The notes beneath the pieces are model-generated. The model was not told the origin of the DNA and did not search any database. It worked only from the letters and a program-made list of their open reading frames with translations. A stretch of 64,000 bases of DNA from Zwartia vadi (GTDB lineage Bacteria > Pseudomonadota > Gammaproteobacteria > Burkholderiales > Burkholderiaceae_B), in NCBI RefSeq assembly GCF_030410375.1, contig NZ_JAUHHE010000011.1:1-64000 (forward strand), written 5' to 3'. Below are positions 39,995 to 49,372 of the stretch, in pieces (position 1 is the stretch's first letter; every line of letters starts with the position of its first letter). Both the position numbers and the translations under genes were made by a program.

Positions 39995-41590
39995 ATGTTT
40001 CCATCTCAGATCGTATTGCCCAAAATCTGGCTCCTAAGACTTTGTTTATTCGTCTCAGGAGCCGTTTCCATTTCTGGTTGCATGGTGGGGCCTGATTTTC
40101 AAAAGCCAGAAGCAAAACTTCAGCCCGCTTTTTCGACGCCAAAAAAAACCGAGTTCACGGAATCTATCCCCATTGCGATTGAAAATGCCCCCAATCCAGT
40201 GCGTTGGTGGTCGGACTTCAACGATCCTGTTTTGAACGATTTGCTCAAGCGTGCGGCCAGGGATAATCTCTCGCTCCAACGCGCAGCGCTGCGCATTTAT
40301 CAGGCACGTTCCCAGCTCGGTGTAGCGGATGCCACCCTGCTACCTACAGTAGGCTTAGGGGGTGGGGTTACGCGCACCGATCAACCCAACGCTCTGACCC
40401 AGTTTCTGAATGCCTCGTCGTTGTCCACTACGCAAAATTTAGTCGTCCAGGCAAATTGGGAAATAGACTTTTGGGGTAAGTACAGACGGGGCATCGAAAG
40501 TACTGTTTCTTCTCTTTTTTCAACGACCGCAGCATATTACGCCGCCGATGTCTCGCTTGCGGCTGATGTGGCCAATACCTACATAACGATTCGCAATTAT
40601 CAGTCATTGATTCGGGTCGCGCGCACGAACCTTGCGCTTCAGGCCGAAAGCCTGAGAATCGCATCTTCGCGTTTTAAAAATGGTGCGACATCCTTGCTCG
40701 ACCTGAGTCAGGCGGAGTCCCAGTACGAGCAAACCAAGTCTGAGATCCCCACCTTGATTGCAGCCTTGAAAAATGCAGAATACGCCATGAGTATTTTGCT
40801 CGGCGAGCCGCCGGATTTTTATGAAAAAGCATACGGAGAAACCACATCCAGCCTGCAGCCACCTAAATCCCTTCAGGTTGGCATACCCAAGGACTTGCTG
40901 CGACGACGTCCGGATGTCCTGCAAGCTGAGTATGCGGCCGCTTCGCAATCTGCCCTGATAGGCGTCAATACCGCAGCCCTCTACCCAAGCTTTTCATTAA
41001 GCGGGTATTTTGGCTTCCAGAATGTATCGGTCAACAATGTCAGTCAATCCAGTCTGTTTTCCTGGGACAATCGAACAGGCTCAATCGGTGGCAGCTTTTT
41101 GTTTCCTCTTTTTTACAGGGGCGCGATCGTCGATCAGATTCGAGTCCAGGACGCGGTCTTTCAGAGCAGCTTGTTAGCTTATCAAAATCAGGTATTACAG
41201 GCTCAAAAAGAAGTCGAACAAGCGCTCACCTCTATTTCCACCACGCGCAGTTCAACTGAAGATCTTAAAAAGTCTGTGACTGCCGCCCAACGCGCAGCCG
41301 CACTGGCGCTTGATCGCTACAAGGCGGGTCAAAACGATTACAACACAGTGATTGTGGCGCAACAGCAGCTTCTTCAGGTTCAAAACAGCTTGGTTCAAAC
41401 CCAGACAAATAACTTGCTGGGCTATGTTGCCGCTTTTAAAGCACTTGGGGGAGGATGGAGCGGCGAATTAGCCATTCCCGCCCTGCCTGCCGCCATGGTT
41501 GAGCAGATGCAGGCGAGAACGAATTGGGGCGATGCCTTGGTCAATCCTGCCGAGCCACGTTTAGTGAAGTCAAGCGAGGCCATTCAATGA
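39995..41590 (+). CDS. Outer-membrane efflux lipoprotein (NodT/OprM family)
   Basis: A 531-residue TolC-type channel protein of RND pumps. The signal peptide ends in lipobox VSISGCM with lipid-bearing Cys29; MVGPDFQKPE and VRWWSDFNDPVLNDLLKRA follow, typical of the NodT family. Two repeated helical hairpins include QARSQLGVADATLLPTVGLG and LLRRRPDVLQAEYAAASQSA. It opens the operon and overlaps the adaptor gene by 4 bp. Most RND operons place this gene last. Confidence 0.95.
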   Translation: MFPSQIVLPKIWLLRLCLFVSGAVSISGCMVGPDFQKPEAKLQPAFSTPKKTEFTESIPIAIENAPNPVRWWSDFNDPVLNDLLKRAARDNLSLQRAALRIYQARSQLGVADATLLPTVGLGGGVTRTDQPNALTQFLNASSLSTTQNLVVQANWEIDFWGKYRRGIESTVSSLFSTTAAYYAADVSLAADVANTYITIRNYQSLIRVARTNLALQAESLRIASSRFKNGATSLLDLSQAESQYEQTKSEIPTLIAALKNAEYAMSILLGEPPDFYEKAYGETTSSLQPPKSLQVGIPKDLLRRRPDVLQAEYAAASQSALIGVNTAALYPSFSLSGYFGFQNVSVNNVSQSSLFSWDNRTGSIGGSFLFPLFYRGAIVDQIRVQDAVFQSSLLAYQNQVLQAQKEVEQALTSISTTRSSTEDLKKSVTAAQRAAALALDRYKAGQNDYNTVIVAQQQLLQVQNSLVQTQTNNLLGYVAAFKALGGGWSGELAIPALPAAMVEQMQARTNWGDALVNPAEPRLVKSSEAIQ

Positions 41591-42717
41591 GTACGATGAT
41601 AATGAATATGATTGCCAGACGGATGCCTGTTGTGGGTGTGTTGTTGTTTTCCGCTCTGTTTCTTTCAGCTTGTGACAAAAAAGCGCCCGCCAAAGTTAAT
41701 CCTCCACCTGCAGTGACTGTTGCTAAACCTGTTTCTCAGGACGTGCGTAGTTATGAAATTTTCGATGGTAACGTTGCGGCATATTTATCCGTAGATCTTG
41801 AAGCGCGAGTCCCAGGCTTTTTGACAAAAATTGCCTTTGAAGATGGTGCACCGGTTAAAAAAGACCAGTTACTCTTTGTCATTGAACAGGATCAGTACGC
41901 ACAGCAAGTCAATCTGACAAAGGCTGTTTTTGAAGAAGCAAAAATAGAAATCAACCGTCAAAAAGCGTTGCTCAAAGACAATGCGACGTCCCAGGCGGCT
42001 GTTGATAAGGCCATGTCTCAGTACCTACAGGCCGAAGCGAATCTGAAGCTTGCTCAAATCAACTATGGTTACACGGAGGTCCGCGCGCCTTTTGATGGGT
42101 TGATGGGACGCCACCTGATTGATGTCGGCAACTATCTTGGCTCGAGTCCCCAAGGCGTCAAGCTCGCAACGATCCAAAAAATTGATCCGATCTACGTTTA
42201 TTTTTCAATCAACGAGCGAGATTTACTGAAATATCAAAAGCGGTTTGTGAATGAGAAGGAGCGCAAGTCCCAAGTCAACAAGCTTCCTGTTCATGTCCAG
42301 CTTCAGGGCGAGCAGGGCTATCCACACACCGGGACGTTGGATTTTGCGGCCAATCTGCTGAGTACGAGCACAGGCTCCTTGCAGCTGCGAGCCGAACTTC
42401 CTAATCAGTCTTTCAGCCTCTTGCCCGGTTTATATGCCAAAGTACGCGTGGAGTATGGCGAGCCACGTTTAGCTGTGATGATCCCCAACAGCAGTGTCCT
42501 GACTGATCAGCAAGGTGATTATGTGTTTGTGGTGGATGCGTCCAACAAGGCCTTGCGAAGGAATATCAAACGGGGCCAGGTATTCAGTCCTCTCGTTGAA
42601 GTCACGAGTGGCTTGAGTGCGAACGATACTGTGATCATCAACGGTTTTATCAATGTGCGAGACGGACTGGAGGTCAAGCCTGAACTCTCGACCGTTGCGC
42701 CGTTGCCTGCACGTTAA
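41587..42717 (+). CDS. RND efflux periplasmic adaptor (membrane fusion lipoprotein)
   Basis: A 376-residue HlyD/AcrA-like adaptor. The signal peptide has lipobox LFLSACD with Cys29; the biotinyl-lipoyl halves (VDLEARVPGFLTKIAFEDGA and YTEVRAPFDGLMGRHLIDVG) flank a helical hairpin. It links the inner-membrane pump and the outer-membrane channel. ATG 41587 overlaps the stop of the channel gene (ATGA); longer in-frame starts would lack a signal peptide at the end. The pump gene follows after 24 bp. Confidence 0.95.
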   Translation: MSTMIMNMIARRMPVVGVLLFSALFLSACDKKAPAKVNPPPAVTVAKPVSQDVRSYEIFDGNVAAYLSVDLEARVPGFLTKIAFEDGAPVKKDQLLFVIEQDQYAQQVNLTKAVFEEAKIEINRQKALLKDNATSQAAVDKAMSQYLQAEANLKLAQINYGYTEVRAPFDGLMGRHLIDVGNYLGSSPQGVKLATIQKIDPIYVYFSINERDLLKYQKRFVNEKERKSQVNKLPVHVQLQGEQGYPHTGTLDFAANLLSTSTGSLQLRAELPNQSFSLLPGLYAKVRVEYGEPRLAVMIPNSSVLTDQQGDYVFVVDASNKALRRNIKRGQVFSPLVEVTSGLSANDTVIINGFINVRDGLEVKPELSTVAPLPAR

Positions 42718-42741
42718 AACAGTCAGGCAACAGGATCCCCC

Positions 42742-45700
42742 ATGCTTTCAAAATTCTTTATTGAACGCCCAGTTTTAGGCAATGTGATCGCGTTGATCAC
42801 CATGCTGATCGGTGCGGTGTCTATCTTTGGTTTACCGATTGCGCAATATCCGCCTATGACGCCGCCAACGGTTCAGGTCACCACAATGTGGCCTGGCGCG
42901 AGTGCGAGTCTCGTTCAGCAGCTTGTTGCCAGCAACATTGAGAATCAGGTGAACGGCGTAGAGAATATGCTCTACATGCAGTCTGATTCGACAAATGACG
43001 GGCGCTACACCCTGACAGTCACTTTTGAGGTTGGAACAGACCCGAATATGGCCCAGGTCACTGTCCAGAACAGGGTTGCGATCGCGCTCGCTTCCTTGCC
43101 GCAGGCTGTTCAAAAACAGGGGGTCACGACGAAGGTCCAATCCACTTCGATCTTGCAATTTGTCACCTTGACCTCGAGCAATCCTGAACATGATGCCTTG
43201 TTTCTGAGTAATTTTGCCAACTTGCAATTACAGAATCGCTTGGCACGTATTCCAGGTGTTGCCGCTGCCAACGTGTTCGGTGTGGGTAACTACAGCATGC
43301 GGATCTGGTTGGATCCCGCACAACTCAAAATGCGTAATTTGACGCCCACTGATGTGGCAACAGCGATCAGTCGTCAGAACGTCATGCTGGCAGCCGGCCA
43401 AGTTGGCGCACCCCCAGTTCCCATGGGGCAGGACTTTCAGCTCACCCTGAACGTGACCAGTGCACTTGAGACGCCAGAGCAGTTTGAGCAAATTTTGCTT
43501 AAGACGAATGATCAGGGTGAAATCACACGTCTCAAAGATGTCGCTCGGGTTGAAATGGGGAGTCAGAACTACAGCCAGTTTTTCCGTCTAGGTGAAAAGC
43601 CGGCCGGAGGAATTGCGATCTATCAATTGCCCGCAGCGAATGCAATTGATGTGGCGAACGCTGTACGTGCTGAAATGGAAAAGATCTCCAAGACTTTCCC
43701 AAAGGAAATCAAGTGGGAAATACCTTTCGATACCACGATGTTTGTAACGGCTTCGATCAAGGAGGTCTATCACACCTTGTTTGAAGCTGGCATCTTGGTA
43801 CTCTTGGTCATCATGCTTTTTTTGCAGGATTGGCGTGCCACGCTTGTGCCTGCCACGACTGTGCCAGTCACGATTATCGGTGCCTTTGCTTGTATGGCTG
43901 CAATGGGGTTTTCCATCAATTTGCTGACATTATTCGCAATTGTTCTGTGTATTGGTATCGTGGTGGACGATGCGATCGTCGTGGTGGAGGGCGTCGCTAA
44001 AAAGGTCGAGATGGGTCAGACCCCTCGTCAAGGCGCAATCAATGCGATGAATGAGTTGCTCGGGCCAATCATCGGGATCACTTTAGTTTTGATGGCAGTA
44101 TTTTTACCCGCCTCGTTTATCGCTGGGATTACGGGTCAGATGTATCGACAATTCGCCTTGGTGATTGCCGCGACGGCACTGATTAGCGGGATCAATGCAA
44201 TGACACTCAAGCCGACTCAGGCTGCGCAGTTCATTACGCCAAAGTTACCAGGAGCTAAAAAGAACTGGTTCTTCACAAAGTTTGATCAGGTTTTTGAAAA
44301 AATTTCAGATTGGTATGCCAGTCTGATGAAACACTTGATGGCAAACCGCAAAATCACCACTTTGGTGGGGCTGGTGTTGATCGTGGGCGCTATTGCGGGG
44401 TTGATTCGTTTGCCGACAGGTTTTATTCCCAATGAGGACCAGGGTTATTTGGTCGTATCTGTGCAGTTGCCTGACGCTGCGGCCTTGTCTCGGACTCAGG
44501 TCGGTATGGCCAAAGTGGTTGCAGCCATTGAAAAAGTTCCTGGTGTGCAGCAAGTTGTGTCGATTGGTGGCGTCAATGCTTTGAGCAACAACAGTTCCCA
44601 GTCGAATACGGGCGTGATGTATGTGATTTTGAAACCCTGGGAGGCTCGAGGCAAGGGTGAGGATTTGCGTTCTATCTACACAGGAATGAGCGAGGCAATC
44701 AAGTCCGTTCAAGAGGTGAGCGCCAATGTCCTGTTACCCCCTGCGATTCCTGGTCTGGGTTTGTCGGGCGGTTTTCAAATGCAGTTGCAGCTTGTTGACG
44801 GTAGTAACGATTTTAAAAAGCTTGAACAAATTACCGAAAACTTTCTAAGTGAAGCGCGTAAATTGCCTGAAATTATGGCAATCTTTACGCCCTTTAGAAA
44901 TAATGTTCCACAGCTCAAGCTTACTTTTAATCCTTCTCGCGCCGAGACATTGGGTGTTTCGCTCGGGGACGCTTATGACGTACTCCAGTCATCGATTGGT
45001 TCGACGTACGTGAATCAGTTTTTTAAATATGGTCAGACCTATCAGGTCTTCTTGCAGGCGGATGGAAAAAGCCGCGTAAGCGCGGATCAGATCAATCGCC
45101 TCTACGTCAAGAATAAATCAGGCAATATGGTTCCACTTGGTTCATTCATTGAAATTTCAGAAACAACCGGCCCGGCGATTGCTTCGCAATACAACATCTA
45201 TCCTACTGCCGCTATTTTGGGGGCGGCAGCCGAGGGTTATAGCTCTGGTCAGGTGATTACTGCATTGGAGTCACTTGCTCGTACAACGTTGCCCGAGTCT
45301 GCTAGCTTTGAGTGGACAGCGATGTCCTATCAGGAAAAGTTAGTGGGCAATACTGTTGTGTTAGTCTTCGCACTTTCCATTCTGCTTGTCTATTTGGTTC
45401 TTGCCGCGCAATACGAGTCTTGGTCAGCGCCGATTTCTGTGATTTTGGCCGTACCGCTTGCCTTGGTTGGAACAGTGATCGCGTTGTTCGCCACAGGCTT
45501 GGCTAACAACATCTACGTACAGATTGGCCTTGTACTAATGATTGCTCTAGCATCCAAAAACGCAATTTTGATTGTGGAAGTGGCGCTCGAAGAACAGAAA
45601 AAAGGATTAACAGCAGTCGAGGCTGCCCTTAAAGCTTCCCACGAGCGTTTCCGGCCGATTGTTATGACTTCCATTGCGTTTATTTTGGGCGTCGTACCAT

Positions 45701-45936
45701 TGCTAACAGCTTCAGGCGCAGGTGCTGCCGCACGCGTATCGATTGGTATCACGGTGTTCAGTGGCATGATTGCCTCAACATGTTTAGCCGTGGCGCTTGT
45801 GCCGATCTTTTATGTTGAAATTCGAACTTGGGCTGATAAACGTCAAGCTAAGCACGAAGCAAAGCAGGCCGCTCGCCTGGCTGCACACGAACGTGCATTA
45901 GCAGCTGAAAAAGCGGGCTCTACTGAAGGGTCGTGA
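42742..45936 (+). CDS. RND multidrug efflux transporter (HAE1 type)
   Basis: A 1064-residue inner-membrane, proton-driven pump of the AcrB/MexB family. MLSKFFIERPVLGNVIALIT is the usual N-terminus; the paired Asp of the proton relay lie in IGIVVDDAIVVVEGV, and NEDQGYLVVSVQLPDAAALS starts the second half. Twelve membrane helices and two large periplasmic domains are complete. The C-terminal tail (about residues 1035-1064) is Ala/Lys/Glu-rich and helical. No regulator gene is adjacent. Substrate range unknown. Confidence 0.97.
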   Translation: MLSKFFIERPVLGNVIALITMLIGAVSIFGLPIAQYPPMTPPTVQVTTMWPGASASLVQQLVASNIENQVNGVENMLYMQSDSTNDGRYTLTVTFEVGTDPNMAQVTVQNRVAIALASLPQAVQKQGVTTKVQSTSILQFVTLTSSNPEHDALFLSNFANLQLQNRLARIPGVAAANVFGVGNYSMRIWLDPAQLKMRNLTPTDVATAISRQNVMLAAGQVGAPPVPMGQDFQLTLNVTSALETPEQFEQILLKTNDQGEITRLKDVARVEMGSQNYSQFFRLGEKPAGGIAIYQLPAANAIDVANAVRAEMEKISKTFPKEIKWEIPFDTTMFVTASIKEVYHTLFEAGILVLLVIMLFLQDWRATLVPATTVPVTIIGAFACMAAMGFSINLLTLFAIVLCIGIVVDDAIVVVEGVAKKVEMGQTPRQGAINAMNELLGPIIGITLVLMAVFLPASFIAGITGQMYRQFALVIAATALISGINAMTLKPTQAAQFITPKLPGAKKNWFFTKFDQVFEKISDWYASLMKHLMANRKITTLVGLVLIVGAIAGLIRLPTGFIPNEDQGYLVVSVQLPDAAALSRTQVGMAKVVAAIEKVPGVQQVVSIGGVNALSNNSSQSNTGVMYVILKPWEARGKGEDLRSIYTGMSEAIKSVQEVSANVLLPPAIPGLGLSGGFQMQLQLVDGSNDFKKLEQITENFLSEARKLPEIMAIFTPFRNNVPQLKLTFNPSRAETLGVSLGDAYDVLQSSIGSTYVNQFFKYGQTYQVFLQADGKSRVSADQINRLYVKNKSGNMVPLGSFIEISETTGPAIASQYNIYPTAAILGAAAEGYSSGQVITALESLARTTLPESASFEWTAMSYQEKLVGNTVVLVFALSILLVYLVLAAQYESWSAPISVILAVPLALVGTVIALFATGLANNIYVQIGLVLMIALASKNAILIVEVALEEQKKGLTAVEAALKASHERFRPIVMTSIAFILGVVPLLTASGAGAAARVSIGITVFSGMIASTCLAVALVPIFYVEIRTWADKRQAKHEAKQAARLAAHERALAAEKAGSTEGS

Positions 45937-45998
45937 TCGATGCCTCCATCAGTTTTGCTCCATTCCATTCCTAGCCTTCTACCGGAGACCGTATCGTC

Positions 45999-46910
45999 AT
46001 GAGTCAGACAAATCAGGGTGCAGGTGTTGCGGTTGGTTTAGTGGGTTTGGGGGTGATGGGGCGTGGTGTGGCTGTGAACCTCATTAAAAGCGGGTTCAAA
46101 CTATTTGGCCGCGATGTGAACCCCGAGGCGTTGAAATGGCTGGAAGCGAGCGGAGGGCATGCTGCGCAAAGCCCTCTCGAGATGGCGAGCGCTTGTGAGG
46201 TGATCGTTAGCTTTGTGGTGAATGACGCCCAGACCGAGGAGGTTCTTTTCGGTGAGCAGGGTCTCGCTGCGCACATGAAGCCTGATTCAGTATTTATTGC
46301 CTGCAGCACCATGCCGCCAAAGTATGTCAAAGATTTGTCACAACGGCTGGCAAAGCTCAAGATTCATCTGGTGGATGCTCCGGTAAGCGGTGGCAAGAAC
46401 GGTGCACTGAATGGGACACTGACAGTCATGATGGCAGGGGATCCCTCGGTCTGTGAACGCGTCAAGCCTGTGTTGTCTAGTTTTGGTGGCAACATTTTCT
46501 CCCTCGGATCGGAGCCTGGGCAGGGCAGTCAGATGAAGGTAATTAATCAGCTACTGTGCGGTGTGCATATCGCTGCCGCCGCTGAAGCCCTCGCAATGGC
46601 CAAACGCAATGGACTGCCGCTCGACACTTCGCTCGAAATTCTTAAAAGCGGGGCTGCATCGAGTTGGATGCTTGCTGACAGGGGACCGCGAATGGTGACC
46701 GAGTCTTTTGATGATGTTGCATCGGCGGTGGATATTTTTGTGAAGGATCTCGGTTTGGTTGTGGATAGTGCCCGACAGTGCATGTTTCCCGCTTCGATGG
46801 CCCACGCGGCATTCTTGCAGTTTGTCCAAGCCAGTAGCAGCGGTCATGGCAAACAGGACGACTCGGCTGTGATTCGGAACTATACAGATTCTCATCACAA
46901 AACGCGGTGA
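45999..46910 (+). CDS. NAD(P)-dependent dehydrogenase of the 3-hydroxyisobutyrate dehydrogenase family
   Basis: A 303-residue beta-hydroxyacid dehydrogenase. The cofactor motif VGLVGLGVMGRGVAVNLIKS, substrate loop VDAPVSGGKNGALNGTLTVM, catalytic Lys in GSQMKVINQLLCG and the helical C-terminal half are intact. Relatives act on 3-hydroxyisobutyrate, tartronate semialdehyde or L-threonate; the class II aldolase gene nearby recalls threonate-type pathways, but the DUF1537 kinase of such pathways is absent. Stands 62 bp after the RND operon. Confidence 0.92.
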   Translation: MSQTNQGAGVAVGLVGLGVMGRGVAVNLIKSGFKLFGRDVNPEALKWLEASGGHAAQSPLEMASACEVIVSFVVNDAQTEEVLFGEQGLAAHMKPDSVFIACSTMPPKYVKDLSQRLAKLKIHLVDAPVSGGKNGALNGTLTVMMAGDPSVCERVKPVLSSFGGNIFSLGSEPGQGSQMKVINQLLCGVHIAAAAEALAMAKRNGLPLDTSLEILKSGAASSWMLADRGPRMVTESFDDVASAVDIFVKDLGLVVDSARQCMFPASMAHAAFLQFVQASSSGHGKQDDSAVIRNYTDSHHKTR

Positions 46911-46964
46911 TCTTTCAGAACGATATGGGTAAACTGTGATCTTTAACCCCTAGAGATCACTTTC

Positions 46965-47489
46965 ATGGCACGCATTGCATACGCTGATTTAACTAATCCC
47001 GAAGCCAAACCTCTTGTGGATCGCATTACTGCCGAGCGCGGTAGTGTGTTGCATCTGTATCAAATGCTCTTGCACAGCCCTCCGGTTGCGAGCGGCTGGT
47101 TGAATTATTTGACTGCGATCCGTCAGCAAAGCTCTCTACCTGGCGCATTGCGTGAGCTTGTCATTATGCGGATTGCGATTGTGAATGGCGCGCCATACGA
47201 AGCTGAGCAACATGCCCCCATCGCTTTGCGAGAAGGTGTGACGCAAGCGCAGCTTGACGATTTGGCAAACTGGCAGCAATCAGCGAAGTTTGATTCGACC
47301 CAACGTGCCGTCCTCGCTTATGCCGATGCAATGACCAAAGATATTCATGTGTCACCGGAAGTCTTTGCTAGCGTGAAGGCCTTGCTGAGTGAGCGTCTGA
47401 TCGTCGAGTTAACCGCGACGATCGGAGCCTACAATATGGTGTCGCGTTTTCTTGAAGCACTGCAAATTCATTCGCACGACACCCGTTAA
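46965..47489 (+). CDS. Carboxymuconolactone-decarboxylase-family (AhpD-like) protein
   Basis: A 174-residue all-helical protein. LNYLTAIRQQSSLPGALREL and VIMRIAIVNGAPYEAEQHAP resemble the CMD domain, with the usual Glu and His; the AhpD-type CxxC pair is absent, so a peroxidase role is unlikely. Members include gamma-carboxymuconolactone decarboxylase and many of unknown function. It may be cotranscribed with the dehydrogenase 54 bp upstream and faces the minus-strand catabolic operon tail to tail. Confidence 0.9.
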   Translation: MARIAYADLTNPEAKPLVDRITAERGSVLHLYQMLLHSPPVASGWLNYLTAIRQQSSLPGALRELVIMRIAIVNGAPYEAEQHAPIALREGVTQAQLDDLANWQQSAKFDSTQRAVLAYADAMTKDIHVSPEVFASVKALLSERLIVELTATIGAYNMVSRFLEALQIHSHDTR

Positions 47490-47535
47490 CGCACGTTGCC
47501 TGTCAGGAGAAGTATTTCCCTCAGGCCTAGCTAGT

Positions 47536-48324
47536 TTAGGACGTATACAGAGGGTAGCCGCCAGGCTCGGCATCCAACAGTCTGAGCATGGCGTGCCATT
47601 CGAGCTCACCGTAGGGGCGACGCACACCAGGTTGATACAGATGCGCAGACTTCTCCAGTATTTCCTTAGGAGGAATATTTAAAGCGGCCCCTGCGGCCAT
47701 TGCATCAACCTGCGCACGGCAGGACATTTCGAGTTGATACATCAAGTTAAACGCCTGAGGGACTGAGGCGCCACTGGTCAACAGGCCGTGATTGCGCAAA
47801 ATCATCGCATTGTGCTGACCTAAATCCCTAACAAGGCTTTCACGCTCGGCAAGGTCAATTGCTGGTCCATTAAAGTCGTGGTAACCGATATGGTTATTGA
47901 AACGGCTCGCTGTTTGAGTCATCGGCAGTAGGCCACAATCCATGGAGGAAACCGCCATGCCCGCACGAGTATGCGTATGAATGACACAGCTGATGTCTGG
48001 TCGAGCGGTGTGGATGCAGCCATGAATGACATAACCACTTTTGTTGATGCCGTAGTCAGTATCTGGTTTATGTACGATTTCACCCTCAACAGTGATGCGC
48101 ACAAGGCTGGAGGCGGTGATTTCTTTGTAGAGCAAGCCGTATAAATTAATCAGTAAATCTTCAGTGCCGGGAATCCGTGCCGTGATGTGGTTGTAAATCA
48201 TATCGGTCATGCCGTACTTGTCCATCAAGCGATAGCACGCAGCTAGAGTGACGCGTGTCTCCCATTCCTCTGGGCTGACTTTGCCTTTTAGTGACTCAAA
48301 CTGTGTTGAATATTTGCCGCTCAC
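47536..48324 (-). CDS. Class II aldolase/adducin family protein
   Basis: A 262-residue zinc-dependent aldolase-fold protein. LAACYRLMDKYGMTDMIYNH, ITARIPGT, the metal His pair in CVIHTHTRAGMAVS, and the third ligand in ILRNHGLLTSG are present. Members cleave or decarboxylate hydroxy acids or sugar phosphates. It is the last gene of a minus-strand operon running from the SDR at 52946, separated by 35 bp from the hydroxyacid dehydrogenase. Substrate unknown. Confidence 0.92.
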   Translation of the reverse strand: MSGKYSTQFESLKGKVSPEEWETRVTLAACYRLMDKYGMTDMIYNHITARIPGTEDLLINLYGLLYKEITASSLVRITVEGEIVHKPDTDYGINKSGYVIHGCIHTARPDISCVIHTHTRAGMAVSSMDCGLLPMTQTASRFNNHIGYHDFNGPAIDLAERESLVRDLGQHNAMILRNHGLLTSGASVPQAFNLMYQLEMSCRAQVDAMAAGAALNIPPKEILEKSAHLYQPGVRRPYGELEWHAMLRLLDAEPGGYPLYTS

Positions 48325-48359
48325 AATAATCTCCTGAGTGTATTTTGTTTTGATCTAGA

Positions 48360-49337
48360 TTAGCTTGGTCGCGCAACGATCACGTCTGCTGCATCCAGTG
48401 GTTGCTGATTAAAAAATAATTCGATGTTTCGAAACATGTGCCCCACGATATGCGGAACGTTGTCGTAGACTCCGCCTGCAGCGTGCGGGGTGGCAACGAC
48501 TTGATCCATGTGCAGCAAAGGATGATCGGCACGGGGCGGCTCGCCTTCAAACGTGTCAAGTCCGGCACTAGACAGCTGTCCTTTAAGGAGTGCCTCAACG
48601 AGAGCGTGTTCATCAATCAGCTCGCCTCGAGCTGTGTTGATCAACATCGCACCGCGCTTCATTTTTTTAAACGTTTCGGCGTTAAATAAATGTTTGGTTT
48701 GAGGCGTCAGTGGGGCATGAAGACTGAGAATATCGCTTTCTTTGAGCAGAGTGTCAAAGTCCACATAGCGTACGTTGTAGTGCTGTTCAAGAGCCGGATC
48801 CAGCCTTGTACGGCTGTGGTAGATGAGGTTGACATCAAAGCCACTGAGCCGTTTGGCAACATAACGAGCAATATTACCGAATCCAAAGAGTCCGACTGTT
48901 TTGCCATCAAGCTTTGAGCAAACCGTCCGCAATTCAGCCGCAATCCATTTGCCTTCCTGAAGACTTCTGTGGGCAAGCGGCAAGCGCCGCGAGGTGGCAA
49001 GGATCAACATCAAGGTATGCTCTGAGACAGGTATAGAAGTTGCCCCAGCCGTAATCGCGACAGTGACCCCCGCGCGTCGAGCCGCTTCAAGGTCGATTTT
49101 GTCTACGCCAATTCCCCATTTTTGAATGAGTTTCAGACGGGGAGCCTGAGCGATGATCTCTGCCGTGACGAAAGTACCGGCTGCCATAATCACTTCCGCG
49201 TCTTTTACCAGCTCCAAATGCTCTGAGGACTGATTGGATTGCGCAAAGGCTATTGTGAATCCCTCAGGGATAAGTCCACGAATCACGTCGATAGTGGGCT
49301 GAGCCATGGGGGTCAGAAAGGCAATATGAGATGACAT
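48360..49337 (-). CDS. 2-hydroxyacid dehydrogenase
   Basis: A 325-residue NAD(P)-dependent dehydrogenase of the D-2-hydroxyacid (phosphoglycerate/hydroxypyruvate reductase-like) family. RLKLIQKWGIGVDKIDLEAA, the cofactor fold GKTVGLFGFGNIARYVAKRL, the Arg in LINTARGELIDEHALVEAL, and the catalytic His in VVATPHAAGGVYDN are intact. Member of the five-gene catabolic operon; lies between the acyl-CoA ligase and the aldolase with 35-bp gaps on either side. Confidence 0.93.
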   Translation of the reverse strand: MSSHIAFLTPMAQPTIDVIRGLIPEGFTIAFAQSNQSSEHLELVKDAEVIMAAGTFVTAEIIAQAPRLKLIQKWGIGVDKIDLEAARRAGVTVAITAGATSIPVSEHTLMLILATSRRLPLAHRSLQEGKWIAAELRTVCSKLDGKTVGLFGFGNIARYVAKRLSGFDVNLIYHSRTRLDPALEQHYNVRYVDFDTLLKESDILSLHAPLTPQTKHLFNAETFKKMKRGAMLINTARGELIDEHALVEALLKGQLSSAGLDTFEGEPPRADHPLLHMDQVVATPHAAGGVYDNVPHIVGHMFRNIELFFNQQPLDAADVIVARPS

Positions 49338-49372
49338 AATTGTGCTTGAAAGAGAAGCGAGGTGATTAGGGC

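Noticed and set aside
45999..48324. A threonate/erythronate pathway (3-HIB-type dehydrogenase plus class II aldolase)
   Set aside because: The DUF1537 kinase and the hydroxypyruvate-isomerase-like gene of that pathway are missing and the two genes are on opposite strands in different operons.
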